This document shows, in pieces, positions 26,420-39,141 of a stretch of DNA of 64,000 bases (position 1 is the first letter of the stretch; each line of letters starts with the position of its first letter). The position numbers and the translations under genes were made by a program. The stretch lies in the NCBI GenBank assembly GCA_023846275.1, contig CM043877.1, forward strand, positions 15,793,107 to 15,857,106. The letters run 5' to 3'. The notes below the pieces were generated by a model. It made no database searches, was not told the DNA's origin, and worked only from the letters and a program-made list of their open reading frames with translations. The stretch comes from Vanilla planifolia (Eukaryota; Streptophyta; Magnoliopsida; Asparagales; Orchidaceae).

Positions 26420-28200
26420 CTATTCGACCAAATTACACATCCCTGGATTGCGTGTGCACCACAATGGCTGAAGTGGCTCCGCCGCGATCCCCCTGGTGAC
26501 CATACGCTGCCGCCACTCGTTTAACCGATCCGTGGCGTCGGCATACCTCTTCTTCCCGTCGGTTCCTCTGTTTCCCGACCATAGTGCCTCCGCCATCGCC
26601 GAGGTCCTCGGCCATACCACGCCGTCGACCACCACCCCATCCACCTGTTCCGACCACATCGCCACCTCGCCACCGAGAACCAAGTTCTTCTCCCTCTCCG
26701 TCAGCCCCTCCGTGATGTCGTAGTCGTAAACCCTCTGCCATGTCTTGAACGGCGCGCACCATGACCCGCCGTTCCCTCCCGATGCAAGGGTGTCGTATTG
26801 GCTGTCGTTTCCGACCCACCCGCCGTGGCCGCAGTCCAGGTAGTAGAAGTCCCACGACGAGACGATGACGCGGAATCCGGCCGCTGCGAGGAGCTTCGTG
26901 TTGTTGGGCCCGTTGTTCCAGGTCTGGAGGATGGTGGTCTCCCTGGGGAGGGCGGAAGGTGGGATCTTGATTTTGGGTCCCAGGATGACGTCTTCCCAGT
27001 ACACGACGGTGCGGTTTAGATCACCGGAGATGAAAGGATAGGTCCTATTAACGAAGGTCTCCAGGAGCTGGTCGTGAGTGCCGCCGCCGGACATGAAGGC
27101 CGCGATTGTGGGGTCGTCCTCCCAGCACGCTGCGTTCACCTCATCCCCTCCGGCGTGGAAGAAAGGTTCCGGGAATAGCTCGGCGGCATCGCGGTAGACG
27201 CCGCGGATTATGTCGTAGGTCCTGGGATGCAGAGGATTCAGTTGGCCCGTGCCCGGCTCCGCCGCAAGCGCTGGCTTCCCCACCGGCATCCAGAACTTGT
27301 TTGCGCAGGTCACGATCTCCGGGTACGCCTCGGCCCATGAACCCGTGTGCCCTAAATCGATCCAACGCATGAAATTGTTTTATCGAGGTAAACAACAACG
27401 CCATGAAAGCTAATTAATTGCTCACCTGGAGCGTCAATCTCCGGAACGACGCGGACGCCGTAGCTCATTGCGTAATGTACGGTGCGCCTGACGTCATCGG
27501 GGGAGTACCGCATTTGGGGGCCGTATGAACCCTTGAGTGCGAGATCGGGAAGGGAAGGGAGGAGCAGAGGAAACGATTGGGAGTCGGTGATATGCCAATG
27601 GAGGACGTTCATCTTGTTGTAGCTCATGGCACGAATCGTCCGAAAGATGTCCTCCAAAGAATAAAAATTACGGGAGGTGTCGAGGAGGAGGCCGCGGTGA
27701 GGGAAGAGTGGGCGATCGGCGATGAAGATACCGGCAGCAGCTAGAGTTTCAGGACCGGAGGCCCAGGTGAGCTGGGAGAAGCTTTCGAGGCCTCGTATTG
27801 CGCCCCAGGAAGTGGCGGCGGTGAGGTTGGCCCAGCCTGAAATGCCAATCGAGAGGGAGTAGCACTCGTCGACGCCATGGACGAGGGGAGCATCGGAGTC
27901 GGCAATGGAGACGACGAGGCGGCTAAGGGGAGATGACGAGGTGGGAAGCGATGGGGGGACGATGGGATGGTGGCGCTCAGTCAAGGCGAGTTTTTTATAG
28001 CGTCTGACGGCAGCGGAAAGCAGCCGGTTTTTGGGATGGGAGGCGGCTATGTAGAACGAGGGGCTGAGCGTGCGGGCGATGGGCTCGGGCCAGTATACTT
28101 GTATCGGTTTAGGCCATACATTGATTGGGAAGCTGTGCGGAGAGCAGGAGGACAGAGAGGCGAGAAAGAAGAAGGGGAAGACGAAGTAAAGAAGGTCCAT
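26420..28200 (-). CDS. Beta-N-acetylhexosaminidase, GH20 (HEXO2-like)
   Basis: Removes terminal GlcNAc from N-glycans in the plant endomembrane/cell-surface system. Two exons on the minus strand, 27426..28200 and 26420..27351, joined in phase 1 across a 74-bp intron (CCAG|GTGAGC ... ATTTAG|GG), give 568 aa. An N-terminal hydrophobic segment (about residues 3-18) is a signal peptide or anchor. A GH20b-type N-terminal domain (about 25-160) precedes the GH20 catalytic barrel (about 165-520). Conserved features: [13 protein letters not shown] (R169 and D174 of the substrate pocket), [30 protein letters not shown], and the catalytic Asp-Glu pair D328-E329 in HAGGDEVN. Later come WNNGPNNTK and [10 protein letters not shown]. 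Several N-X-S/T sites fit a secreted glycoprotein. The codons are strongly GC-rich. The sequence resembles the HEXO2 branch more than HEXO1/3, by impression only. Confidence 0.93.
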
Positions 28201-28275
28201 CTCCGAAGGGAGGGAGGTTTTTGGAGCTTGTGGAGAATGTGGTGACTATAAACATATATAAATTATTTTATATAA
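28201..28275 (-). promoter_or_regulatory. Hexosaminidase core promoter
   Basis: On the minus strand a TATATATGTTTATAG segment (28,246-28,260) lies about 50 bp before the ATG, implying a leader of only some 25 bases. A second TATATAA is at about 28,268. Confidence 0.5.
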
Positions 28276-29965
28276 GGGTAAAAAAGTTTTTTTCTTATAC
28301 AAAATAATAAAAATAATGATTACTAATGATTTTAAATTCTTAATTGCTTTGGTTTAAAAAATGTTGGACTTAATTTACTATTTAAATATATATATATATT
28401 TTAATATATTATAATAATTTAAGTTTTAATAAAAAAAATTATTTAAAAAAGAGTTTTAAAAATATTTTTTACTATTCTCAAGCAATACAAAATTAGCCCA
28501 ACAAAAGTAATAAAATAATAATATTTAAGTTGCATTTTTTTTATATATAATTATTAAAATAAAAAGGCTCACTAGTTCCAATTTTAAAATTATTTTAATC
28601 ATAAAATAGTTTTTTTTTAGCTAACGTAGCTATTGAACTCAAACGTTTGTTGGAATTATTCAATTATTTATGGTGTTTCGATATGTTAAAGAAGATATCT
28701 TATGAAATCTTAAAGAGTAATACTTAAGTCTTAAAAATGTCATGTAAAATCAATGGCAAAAAGAAAAACAAAAAGGTCGAATCCAAAGATAAATAAAAAA
28801 GAAGAATCACCTGAGCATGATGTTGTGGGTAATCGTTATTTTACATAAGTTAGAGTTATATATTTTACAATATGATGTGATTTATAGTTTAATTAAATAA
28901 AACCTAGTAAATTGATGATGATTAGAATTGAAAAAACTTTAAAATAATTATAATTATTAGACAATTACAAAAAGTTTAGTTAGATATAGACATATGAAAA
29001 GTTTAATAATTTTACATCAAATTTATTAATATTTAAAAATCAATATAAGACATTTTCTAAGGTTTGATCTTTCTTGTTTTTAAGTCTTTTAAGTTCTAAG
29101 GTTTGATCTCAAAAAGTTTGTATAGTTGTGGTTTGATTTGAGATTAGGTTTTGGGAGAGAAATTGTCATTGTTTTTTATTCTTATAAATAACTATTTGTC
29201 TTCCCAAAAGTATAATAGTAGTTTGAAAATCATTAAGAAATTTAATTATCTTAAAAATAACATATAAACATTCATCTAATGGTTTTTACCAAAAACAATG
29301 TTGTTAATTTAATTGGGTTAAAAGAAAGTCCAATTCCTTGTAATTAAATTTCATTTGAATTTTATTTTATTTTTTTAATGAATACTCTATTTGTACTAAT
29401 AACTTAAATCTAAAGTGAAATATGAGTATTAGAAATTCTATTTTTATATGCAATATTTGATTTAGTTTATTATATTGATATAAATCAGAATAGAAGAAAC
29501 AAAAGTCATTATATCCTATTATCAAATAAATTGTTTTTTAATATAAAATATTATTAAAAAAATTAAAAGTAAGCATAATAAGATTCAATAAAGACCAAAA
29601 AATTGTATTTGTAAGTTTTGTTCTATTCATCCTTTTTCTATTTGATAACTAAGTTAAAATGGTCTAGAAACGACATTCACTTCTTGTACTGCCCATAAAC
29701 ATGATTTCTTTGCTAAAATCCCTTAGTCATAGAAACCCCAATCGAGATCCTTATTTTGTTGATTTTTCTTTGTTTTCATGCTTTCTCTTTATCGTGATCT
29801 TAAGACTCTCATGTTAGTCTTGACTATGTCTTTGAGGTTTATGACCATTTTTTATGTTAGCATTTGATATTGTTATTTAAATATTTCAAATTCTTTTCAC
29901 TAGAATCATTTTTTTCCCTTTCATTCTTAGATAATTTTCATCATTTGACCCAATTCTTCTATTAA
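28276..29965. other. AT-rich intergenic DNA, no gene recognised
   Basis: No domain-bearing frame. Minor direct repeat CTAAGGTTTGATCT near 29,059 and 29,097. An A/G-rich tract begins at about 29,970. Confidence 0.7.
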
Positions 29966-30345
29966 TCAAAATTCAAAAAGAAGAAAAAAAAGAAAAAGAA
30001 AAAAAGAAAAAGAGTAAGTAATGTTTTACACCATCTTCCTCATTTAACAAAAATGAAAAACTCAATTAAGGTTTATGATTGCCAAATAATTAAAACATAA
30101 GAGTTTTCTACAAGCATAAAGATGCATTATGTACTGTAATATGGTTTTGTATTAGCACAAAAAACTTAAATACTATTTAAGATATCAATACAAATATAAA
30201 ACATTTTTAATATATATAAATATATATATATATATATATTATTAATCCAAATTCAAAAAGAAGAAGAAAAAGAGCATCATCTTTCTCATTTAACTAAAAT
30301 GAAAAACTCAATTAAGGTTTATGATTGACAAATAAGTAAATCGAG
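29966..30345. repeat. Direct repeat flanking the left arm of the 30-kb inverted repeat
   Basis: The segment 29,966-30,097 (ATTAATCAAAATTCAAAAAG ... AACTCAATTAAGG, TTTATGATTGCCAAATAA) recurs at 30,241-30,345 with the same block order and high identity. Between the copies sits the left arm of the inverted repeat. Confidence 0.8.
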
Positions 30346-30929
30346 AAAAACAATAAATGACAACTTCAACCTATTGTGCTTCTTGTTCCTTCACTCTAAT
30401 AGAGTGGTTATCATATGACAATGTTGTTTGAGCTTGGATAAGAGCCTCTTTTGGCAATCGTAAGCCAGCATTGCTAAACCCCATAAGTTTTTATAGCCTC
30501 AATGTTATATGTAACATAAGCATAACTTATAATCGCAATACTATAAACCTCAGCAATTTATCAGATCTACTCTATTGTCGTTGTTAGATATACTAGAAAG
30601 TGAACCAATATTACTTATTCTAGCCAAAAGGTTGACAATATTACTAAAGAATGGTTCATGTAAAGTCGAGAATAAAATAGTTTGACATAATTTGCAAAAA
30701 AAAAATAAAAATAAATAATGAGAAGGAACTAGTATTTTTACACAATTAGTATTTTGTAAATTACTTGAGAATATACAAACATTATTTAACATAATTTATC
30801 AAAATTTATATATACATATTAAAAATGTTTCATATTTGTATTAATATCCTAAATAGTATTTAAGTTTTTTTTTGTGCTAATACAAAACCATATTACAGTA
30901 CATAATGCATCTTCATGTTTGTAAAAAAC
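30103..30929. repeat. 827-bp segment with ~120-bp terminal inverted arms
   Basis: Left arm about 30,103-30,225; right arm about 30,806-30,929, its reverse complement. Matching landmarks include GATGCATTATGTACTGTAAT, ATGGTTTTGTATTAGCACAA and CTTAAATACTATTTAAGATA against their complements in the right arm, with only a few mismatches. The ~580-bp interior has no transposase-like frame. It resembles a foldback or MITE-like element, but clear target-site duplications were not found. The interior also contains the second copy of the flanking direct repeat. Confidence 0.75.
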
Positions 30930-31529
30930 TAATTCACATAACAACATATGTTTTTATCATCTTGGCCCAATAAGAAAACCCAAAAAGAGGATTAATTAGG
31001 CCTTATCAAAGTTTTTTTTTTGATTAATTAACTTGCTTATTTTATTAATTTCAGTTTTAAAATATTTCTTATATTGGGATGTCAAAATCACCAAAGCATG
31101 AAAGGAATATTTATTTCAACACTTAAGGTGATTTAAAATAAACATGATTAATATTTTTTTTTTGCATAAGATGATAAGGATCATTATCAAAAGAATTTCT
31201 AAACATTTATTCATCCTTTTCATGATTAAACACATAACATGTTTAACATGAAAATGCTAAAACATAACTATGTTTAGAAAAAGTATTTTCAGCAACAATA
31301 AAATAAAACAAGTATGGTGTCATGTTTTACTTGAAAGAAACTATTGATGGAGAGATTATTGATTATCAAAAATAATTAAATGTATTTTTATAAGAAAATA
31401 CATTCAAACTAACCTTGAATCTCTTCAACATGATAAAGAGAAAAAAAAAGAAAATAACTTATTTACAAAATATTTCTTTTGAAATCATGACATTGTTAAC
31501 TCAAAAGTCATAAGAAAACAACCTTTAAT

Positions 31530-31990
31530 ATGACAATCATAAAAGATCAAAATGTTAGCTCGAAAAACTTCTCCCTAAAAGATTATCTCTTCAAAAAATA
31601 AAAAAGTTTTTGCAACTTTTAGATGTTGAACACAACCATATAAAATGTTTCATGTTTAATAATAATATCAATTTCATGTGACATATCTATTTTTGATGAT
31701 GTTATTATTACCATCTCACGAGACAGCTTGCAACAAATGTTCTTACAAAAAAAATTATTTTCAAAGTCTTCATCTTAAAAATAAATTGACTTTATTATGT
31801 TAACCATAAAAGCTCCAAATGCTACCTCGAAAATCTTCTCTCTCCCAAAATCATATTTTCAAAAAATATTATTTGCATTATTTTTAATTATCAAACAAAG
31901 AGATATAAATATTATATCTTAATAATAACACAAATTTCATGAAAAGAATCTATTTTAGTTGATATTACATGTCCTATTAGTATCCTCTCA
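31530..31990 (+). repeat. Diverged tandem duplication, unit ~265 bp
   Basis: ATCATAAAAGATCAAAATG then TTAGCTCGAAAAACTTCTCC (from 31,537) matches ACCATAAAAGCTCCAAATG then CTACCTCGAAAATCTTCTCT (from 31,804), followed by matching TTCAAAAAATA and TCATGTGAC/TCATGAAAAG blocks. No coding potential seen. Confidence 0.5.
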
Positions 31991-33847
31991 AGTTTTTAGA
32001 AGATGATATGATTGATAATTTGTGTTGATTATTTTTTATTGTTAAATTTCAATTAAATATTTATTTGTTATATTAATAAGTTTTTATTACAAATGTTATG
32101 AAAGGAGAGAAGCACATCTCTTTTTTAACTACACCATTAAGGTCTTGCTTTCATTGCACGAATAGATTGAGTGTATCATACAAAAAAAGTGATGGGTGGC
32201 TAGGCCTCATGAAAAGATCCATGAACATAGTTAATCAAAGATGTCGTTCAATATGATTTTGGAGCTCGTCATGATAATCTGATGCCATTCTACACGAATT
32301 GCTTGTAGAGATTAGCACGAATAAATCTTAACTTTTGAACAAACTCTCATGCATAGTTGATCTCTTGTCTTTTATTTTCACTTAAAAAAAAAAAAAATAC
32401 CCTTTTTCATATCAATCCATAAAGAAGGGCATCGAGGAAAGAAGAGAGTGTAATTCGTCTCAAGAGCATGGATTGAACATGTATTCTTCCGAGCTGTGTT
32501 GGCAGCAAACATAAAACAAACTACTAAACCAAGTCTTCTATTTGGAAGTTTGCCCATTTTCATACCAATTCTTTCTAATCCTTTCATCTTTTATAGTCAA
32601 TTTGACTTATCTTAGCATATACATTACAAAAATATTGAATATAGATCATATCATATAGTCTAACAAAATTTATTTACTTCTTAAATAACATAAAAGCAAA
32701 CTAAACCATTGAGTACAATGTCGATCAAACCATCATCAACACCAATCAACATCAAAATCAAATCGACAACCATGATCATGATCAGTGATTACAAGTTAAG
32801 TTATATCTTACGAACTTGAACTAACAACCAAACCAAGAAATAAACAAAACCCCAAAACACTGAATTTATAATTATAAATTTTTCTTGTAACTCTACTAAC
32901 ACATCATTATCTGTGTTATATTAACCATGAATAATCATCACTACACTTGCAAGCAGGACTATTGGATGAAAATGAATACTATAAAATTATTTTGTCTAAG
33001 AAAAACTTATTGAATGTTTGAATTTTAACTTTTTTTAGTCTTCTATTTTAACCATTTTTTGACATTTTCATCCCCTCAATCAAACAAAACCAGCATGTTG
33101 ACGTATTCCATGTTGCTAACAGATCAAATGTAGTTATCCACAGCTAAGGTTGATAAGCATACAAGACTAAAGTTAGAGTGCAAAGCAAAAGCCAAGAACA
33201 CAGCTACGATAACAGCTTGCATATTACTTATGATTCAATAAACAAATTCAATTAAAAATGACAAAGCAAAGGACAGAAGGATACAGTTACAGGTTCTTCT
33301 CATTAGGATTATGAATGAAGACATATCAAAGGTTTATCTATTCTTGTAATCAAAGATCAATTTTGACAACTTATTTGTGTTTTTGGGTTGACATAAAAAA
33401 GATATTGGGAATAATTTGAAGCCATGTTTGATGCAAACTTTCACTTAGCACTAGCTTATGATTCTTTTGGTTGATGCAATCATATATAGTCATTGCTTGA
33501 CATATTTCACATGTTTCGTTCGATGCTTAGAGCTAATGTTAGTCTGTGTGAAGTTTGTGATGCTTTGTGGGATCATTATGTTTGGACCTTGACGACACTA
33601 GGTAGAAAGAGAGAATAATAAAGGGTGTAGTGAAACTCAAGAAGTGATAAAGTCTATAATTCTTTTTCTAGAATAATGATACACTAAATAGTAATCGTCT
33701 CTTGGGAATCTATATAGTAGCTCATTATGGTAGGTTTTATATTACAATTCTTATTGGTTGTACATAGGATCATTGAGAATTAAGCAATTTAAGTTATTAT
33801 CACAACTATCATGATCGTGTTGCAAGATCTAATAATTGTTGCTCCCC

Positions 33848-34300
33848 TCACTTTATTTTGATGATTTTTTCTTGATTTACTTGATTTTCTTGAGATTTTT
33901 CTTTCAAGTTCAATAAGTAATGAAGTTCGTTTTTTCCTTTGAAAGTTTCTTTAAAGTGTAGCCTCAATATATAATATTTGGGTCCTAGTTCAACTACTTC
34001 AAGGCTCCATTCTTCATTGTGATGTAATGGATGTTGATGATGGCTCTTAATTCTTGGGTACATCTTCTTGAGACCTCCTTGAGGGTTGGAATTAGACTCT
34101 AATGCCATAAAAATGGTGAATGCATCTATAATTTTCAATGCCTCCATACCCTTGGAGTTTTGCTAGTTTCCTTGTCACAAGACTCGTTATTCCTTGTAGC
34201 ATGGGTTCTCACTATCTTCTTCAAACCTTCCACCAAAGTCGAAATTCTCTCAAGGGGCTTTTGTAACTTTCTTCAATGTTAGAATCACTTGAGTCATTTT
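33848..34300 (-). other. Unidentified coding-like relic
   Basis: The minus strand has protein-like composition unlike the surrounding AT-rich DNA, with Lys/Glu-rich and aromatic stretches such as NEEWSLEVVELGPKYY and LHFKETFKGKNELHYL. No family is recognised. It may be an old transposon-protein fragment or chance. It is not a functional gene as it stands. Confidence 0.3.
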
Positions 34301-35549
34301 TGGCATGCCAACCTTTGGGGGTTGTTATTCTTAAATAACTTTCTTAGGACCAATCTATAATATCATAAAGAGTACATCAAAATTCATAAAAATAGAGAAA
34401 AATATAAACATCTTTTGAGTGAGAAAATTTATTTATTTGTAATTTTAATAATTATTTAGTTTTAGTCACTTATTTAAATTAGCAAAAAATGTTATATTAA
34501 TAAAAATTAGGAATTTTGAATATTGTGAAATTTTGGATGTGTTTTAATCATAAAATCAGATGTCAAGATTATAGAAAGAAATAATATTATATAAGTATTC
34601 AAAAAAAATTATTAAAAAACCAAACAAAGTAAAAAAAAAAACTACAAAATTCTTACAATGTGTAAAGCTCGAGAAGCGATCAATTTTTGGAAGCTATTTT
34701 GATAAAAAAAAAGTTCGAGAAATATCAAAAGAAATAATGTTTTACTAAAAAATTAAGTTTTTTTATTTTGAAATTTTCTGATTTCCTAAATGCATGGGAT
34801 GTGTAAAAGAGGCTTAACCTAATTGATTAGGAGTTATACACATGTGTGTAGTTGTTCCGAGTGGTAGAGGTAGCAAAGCTAAAGGGTTGCTCAAGAGAAT
34901 TTTAAATTGGTTTCATACAACTACTACCTTGGAAAAAATTGGGAAAAGTTTGGGAGAGCCAAAATATTGTAGATGCAAGAGGTTTTGGGGATTTTTCTTG
35001 GGAGTCATAAAATGAAAAATTCTTATATTACAAGAAGTAAAAAAGAAAGAAAAAAAAGTTTTGAGTTGGGAAACTTAAGAGAAGTCACACAAACAAGAAT
35101 TAGTTCTTTAGATGTGACCATTTATCATAAATTTGGGGTAGGCATGATATGCATTTTTTGGTACATTTGCTTGATGTTTGTGGTATTGCAAATAGTGGCA
35201 TTTTCTTATAAAAAAATTATCAGTGGTAACCCCTCATTGGCTATTTCTGATTTTGGTGTCATGAGATCTTATCTCTTTATATTTTTTCAATATTTTAAAA
35301 ATATAAAATCTTTATTTTATTTTTTATACAAAAATATAGCAAAAACAAATATTTATTATTTTAAAATCAAATAGAGAAAGCATCTTTTATAATCAACTAG
35401 AAACATGAAGTTTGTTATACTTATTTTTCAAACACTTGTACGTATAATAATAATGTTAACAAATCCTTTACAAATTATGTTTGCTCAAATAAAATAAATA
35501 TAAAAATAAAACATTTAAGGATAATTATAACCAGTTGTTAATCACCATA

Positions 35550-37720
35550 TGTTAACTCTCACTTCATCTTAGTAGCCTCATGATGTGCCTTCCTTTGATC
35601 TGAAATTATTAAATCAAAATAATCTTTGACTTATCGATACTAACTCACTAGCAAATAATTGTATAAATATGTAAAGCACTATAAACTTTTGGTAATCTCA
35701 TGCAAGAGTCATTTCAATAATACAATATAAATAAATTACATGTGTATTTAAAATAAAATAATAATACATATCAAACTTTTATACACATGAAATTTTGATT
35801 ACATGAATTATTCCCTTAACCTAAGTACTATGCTATGTAAAAAAGTGGGGCACAGAAGAGAGGAGCCATATGAGGTGAAAATCTCATGTACGATCACATT
35901 ATTCTCTTACTTTGCAACTTTTTATCTCTTTGAGGGTTTGACTTAGGAAAAAGGCCATTTATATTTAACAAATTGGGCATTTAGGAACATGTATTTTATA
36001 ATTAAATAGCTCAAATGAAAACTCTTTTGGCCTTTAAAGAATCTAATATTCTTTCACTTTGAATATTTATCTTCTCTTCATTAAGCTTTTTTTCTTTTCA
36101 TTATTTTCTTTTATTTCTTTTCTTATCTTTGTGACTATTATCACAAATCAACTTGTCTTATTTGATTATTATCATACAATTTATATCAATAAGTGATTTA
36201 CAAACAAAGTAATACATCATTCATACTTAAACATCATATATATATATAATATGATGTATGAAATACTTACTTTTTATCGTCATTCATAAATTTTGTTTTT
36301 TAATTATCAAATATATAAATTTTAGTAAATATCATGCATTAATATAATCATTTTCTAAGTTCATTATATTCATTTTATACACCTTTAAATTAACATTTTT
36401 ATTTAATAAATCAAAACCTTTATCTTAACCTTATACATTGCATTATAAAATATACACATAAGTATAAGATGTACTAATATTTTAAGATTGAATAGTGGTC
36501 TCACCAAGGCTCAATCCTACATAAGTTCTATGATTGTTATAATACTTGAGACTATATTCTTCTCAATTTTGTCTTTACCTCTTTTATAACTACTTTTTAA
36601 ATCTTTTGAAAACACCTTCATTTATTCTTTTCTTTCTTCTACTAATTATGATCAAGTTTTGTACCTCCCAAATTCTCAAAAAAAAAAACTCTTTAAGTCA
36701 TAACCAGTACTTTATTTTTACTTGTTCTTATGAATTTTTATATCCACAACCTTTCAAATACATCTAAAAGTTGTGCTCCTTCATATGGATGCTTTTTCAC
36801 CTTTTAATATTTTATTTTAAAAATCTTTCATTAATTAAACTATTCTTTACATTAGTTTTTCTAATTATTTGTTGTTTCAAGTTTTAAGATCTGTTCAATT
36901 TTTGTTAATTGTACAAGTATAATAACTAAGATTTGTATCATATGCTTTTTGTTATTTCTTAAATCCGTATTTATTTTTTTATTATGTTTTTCTGATTTCA
37001 TTATTGTACTATACGAGAAGTCCTTGTAACCTACAACTGATGATGGTTCATGCGTTTATAACTTAATCATATCAATATAATAAGTGTATCATATTATACA
37101 ATTATTGTATGGTATTTTTTCTTGACCACTTTTACACAAAACTTCATTTTTTATCTCTTAATCATAAAATAAATATACTTTTGTCATATTGTATGATCAA
37201 ATACTTATGAATTCTTTTACACATTATCATATTTATACAATTATCTTATCATACTTGTACTATTGAGTATTAGACTTTACACTCTGTCATACTTGTGTAT
37301 TCATACCTCATACTTTATGATGGTTTATACGATTATCTTATCATTATTTTCTTTTATGATCTTCTTCTTTTGTATAAATTCACATTTGTCCCACATTCAT
37401 TCCCTCTTGTACTCGATTGAATCATACGATACTTCATGGTCATGCTGTATGATCAACCCTTACTGTATTTGGACATGTTTAACACATAACTAATTATGCT
37501 CTATTATACTCATATATTATTGTAATTTTACTTGTATGAACCAATCAAATACTATAAATCTCATCACTTGATTGATTCTCTTATTCAATTATATTATATG
37601 ATTTTATGATATTATATTATATGATATCTTAAATATCTTGAAATATCTTTAAAAATTTTATAAACCTTTATAAAAATTCTAAAAATATATTTTTGATCGA
37701 AATCATTATTCATAACTTAT
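35550..37720 (+). repeat. Old dispersed repeat, copy 2 (partner at 11.15-13.15 kb)
   Basis: Collinear with 11,150-13,150 over about 2 kb (see that entry). It ends in the same TATGAT/CATACT-rich tract (about 37,000-37,650) and a shared TTATAAA...AAAATTC tail. Unrelated genes lie between the copies, so they are two independent insertions rather than the ends of one element. Confidence 0.55.
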
Positions 37721-38084
37721 CCCCTTTTAGATCATCATATTTTTTTTAATATTCTCCTTTTTAACATCTCATTGTTTTAATTTATTAAAAAGTTTTCCCA
37801 CTTTTGGGATATATATCATCTCTCTTCTTATTTGTAGCACATTTTTATAATAATGTATGATTTTGAAAACATTTGCATAATTCACAAAAAATAACTATAG
37901 TTCATTAAATCATTCGTTAATGAGTTCCCTTACTTCTAATGATATTGATGAATTTTCTTCCTCTTTTAGTCTTTGATCCCTCATTTGATAAAATATTTTC
38001 TAAATTTGTTTATAACATAATTTAATTTTCTTTAAATAAAATTACTTGAACAATATTTATACCTTTAAGATGCTATACCCTAAC

Positions 38085-39136
38085 TGATGAGGACATCATG
38101 TTCGAGGACTTTCGACGTCCAAAATCACTATTCCTGCCACCAGCTGCCGCCTCCGCTGCAGCCTCCGCTGCAACCTCCGCTGCCACAGTGAACCGCCAGC
38201 CGCCGTTTCGAACCGCTCGTGCCCGAACCGGATCCGGGTTTGCCCGAACCGCTGTGCATGAGTCCAGCTAGGCGCCTACCCAAGCTACCCACAGGATGAC
38301 CCGCGACCTGTGACCCGCGCCGACCCACGCCAGCCCGCACCGACCCGCACCGCCGCCGCCGCCGCCGTCGCCGCGCCTCCAGCCATCCGAAATTAGGGTT
38401 AGATAAATGAATGAACTTAATTTTCATTATTTTTCTCAGATTTTTAGGAGTCTGTTTGTAATTTTTAGGTGACTTTTAATTTACCCATGTGTCCTTTAGT
38501 ATTCCCATGTTATGAGTCAAAATGTCTTTTGTACCCTTATGGATTCCTATATAAGGGGGAGTCCTCTTCTGTTGTAAGGGGATAATGGATAGTTAATGCA
38601 AGCTTTTTGAGTGTTCTTTGCTTCCATTCTGAGTTCGTGAGTGCTCTGAGTGTCTTTGGCGTGCCGACTCGTCAAAGCTCTGATACTGGGAGGAGGGACG
38701 CGAGGTCCAAGTGGTGAGACGCCACTCCAGTCTATCATCTTCCTTCACCGCTCAACCATCTTCAAGTTGAAATTTTTGTTTTCCTCGTCTTCCTTTTTTA
38801 CGAGTAATTTCCATTCCTAGATTATTAATTTGTCTTCAATATATTTTCATTCTGCGAAGTGCAACTTTTACTATAAATTATATTTAAGTTCAACTGGTAC
38901 TTAACCAATCTAAGTACTCCCTATTTCTGCGTGTTTGAAAGTGTGTAGCCGTAGTCGATTTAGCGACTTCTTAGCCGCTATCGATCCTAAGTTTAGTTAG
39001 GATTCATTGGTTGGTGCCTTTTGCGTTCAACCCTCATCGTATCTAGGTGTGTGTCCCTTAGGGTGACGACCCTGCTCTTTGTTGTGCATCAGTCACGAAT
39101 TTTCTAACTAAGCAATTTTCGTCTAGTCCTACATCA
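38085..39136 (+). mobile_element. Solo LTR with intact ends and 5-bp target-site duplication
   Basis: A 1,052-bp segment beginning TGATGAGGACATCATG and ending GTCCTACATCA. It has TG...CA ends and short imperfect inverted termini (TGATG-AGGAC against TGATGTAGGAC). It is flanked on both sides by the 5-bp direct repeat CTAAC (38,080-38,084 and 39,137-39,141). A TATATAAG box (38,548-38,555) marks a plus-strand U3/R boundary. The U3 part contains a GC-rich stretch with CTCCGCTGC repeats and a CCG run (38,137-38,375). No internal retrotransposon domain is present, so this is a solo LTR left by LTR-LTR recombination. The family (Ty1/copia or Ty3/gypsy) is not determined. Clean ends and an exact duplication argue against great age. 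Confidence 0.88.
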
Positions 39137-39141
39137 CTAAC

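Larger units (their letters stand above)
30930..35549. other. AT-rich gene-free stretch
   Basis: Apart from the 31.5-kb duplication and a possible coding relic at 33.85-34.30 kb, no gene, RNA gene or complete element was recognised. Segments at 32.1-32.6 and 33.5-34.35 kb are less AT-rich and look like old transposon remains. Confidence 0.55.

Noticed and set aside
26433-27404. Open frames antisense or out of frame to the hexosaminidase
   Set aside because: GC-rich shadow frames; the GH20 frame explains the region fully.
38128-38427. 99-codon Arg/Gly-rich frame on the minus strand
   Set aside because: Falls entirely within the GC-rich block of the solo LTR and is low-complexity.
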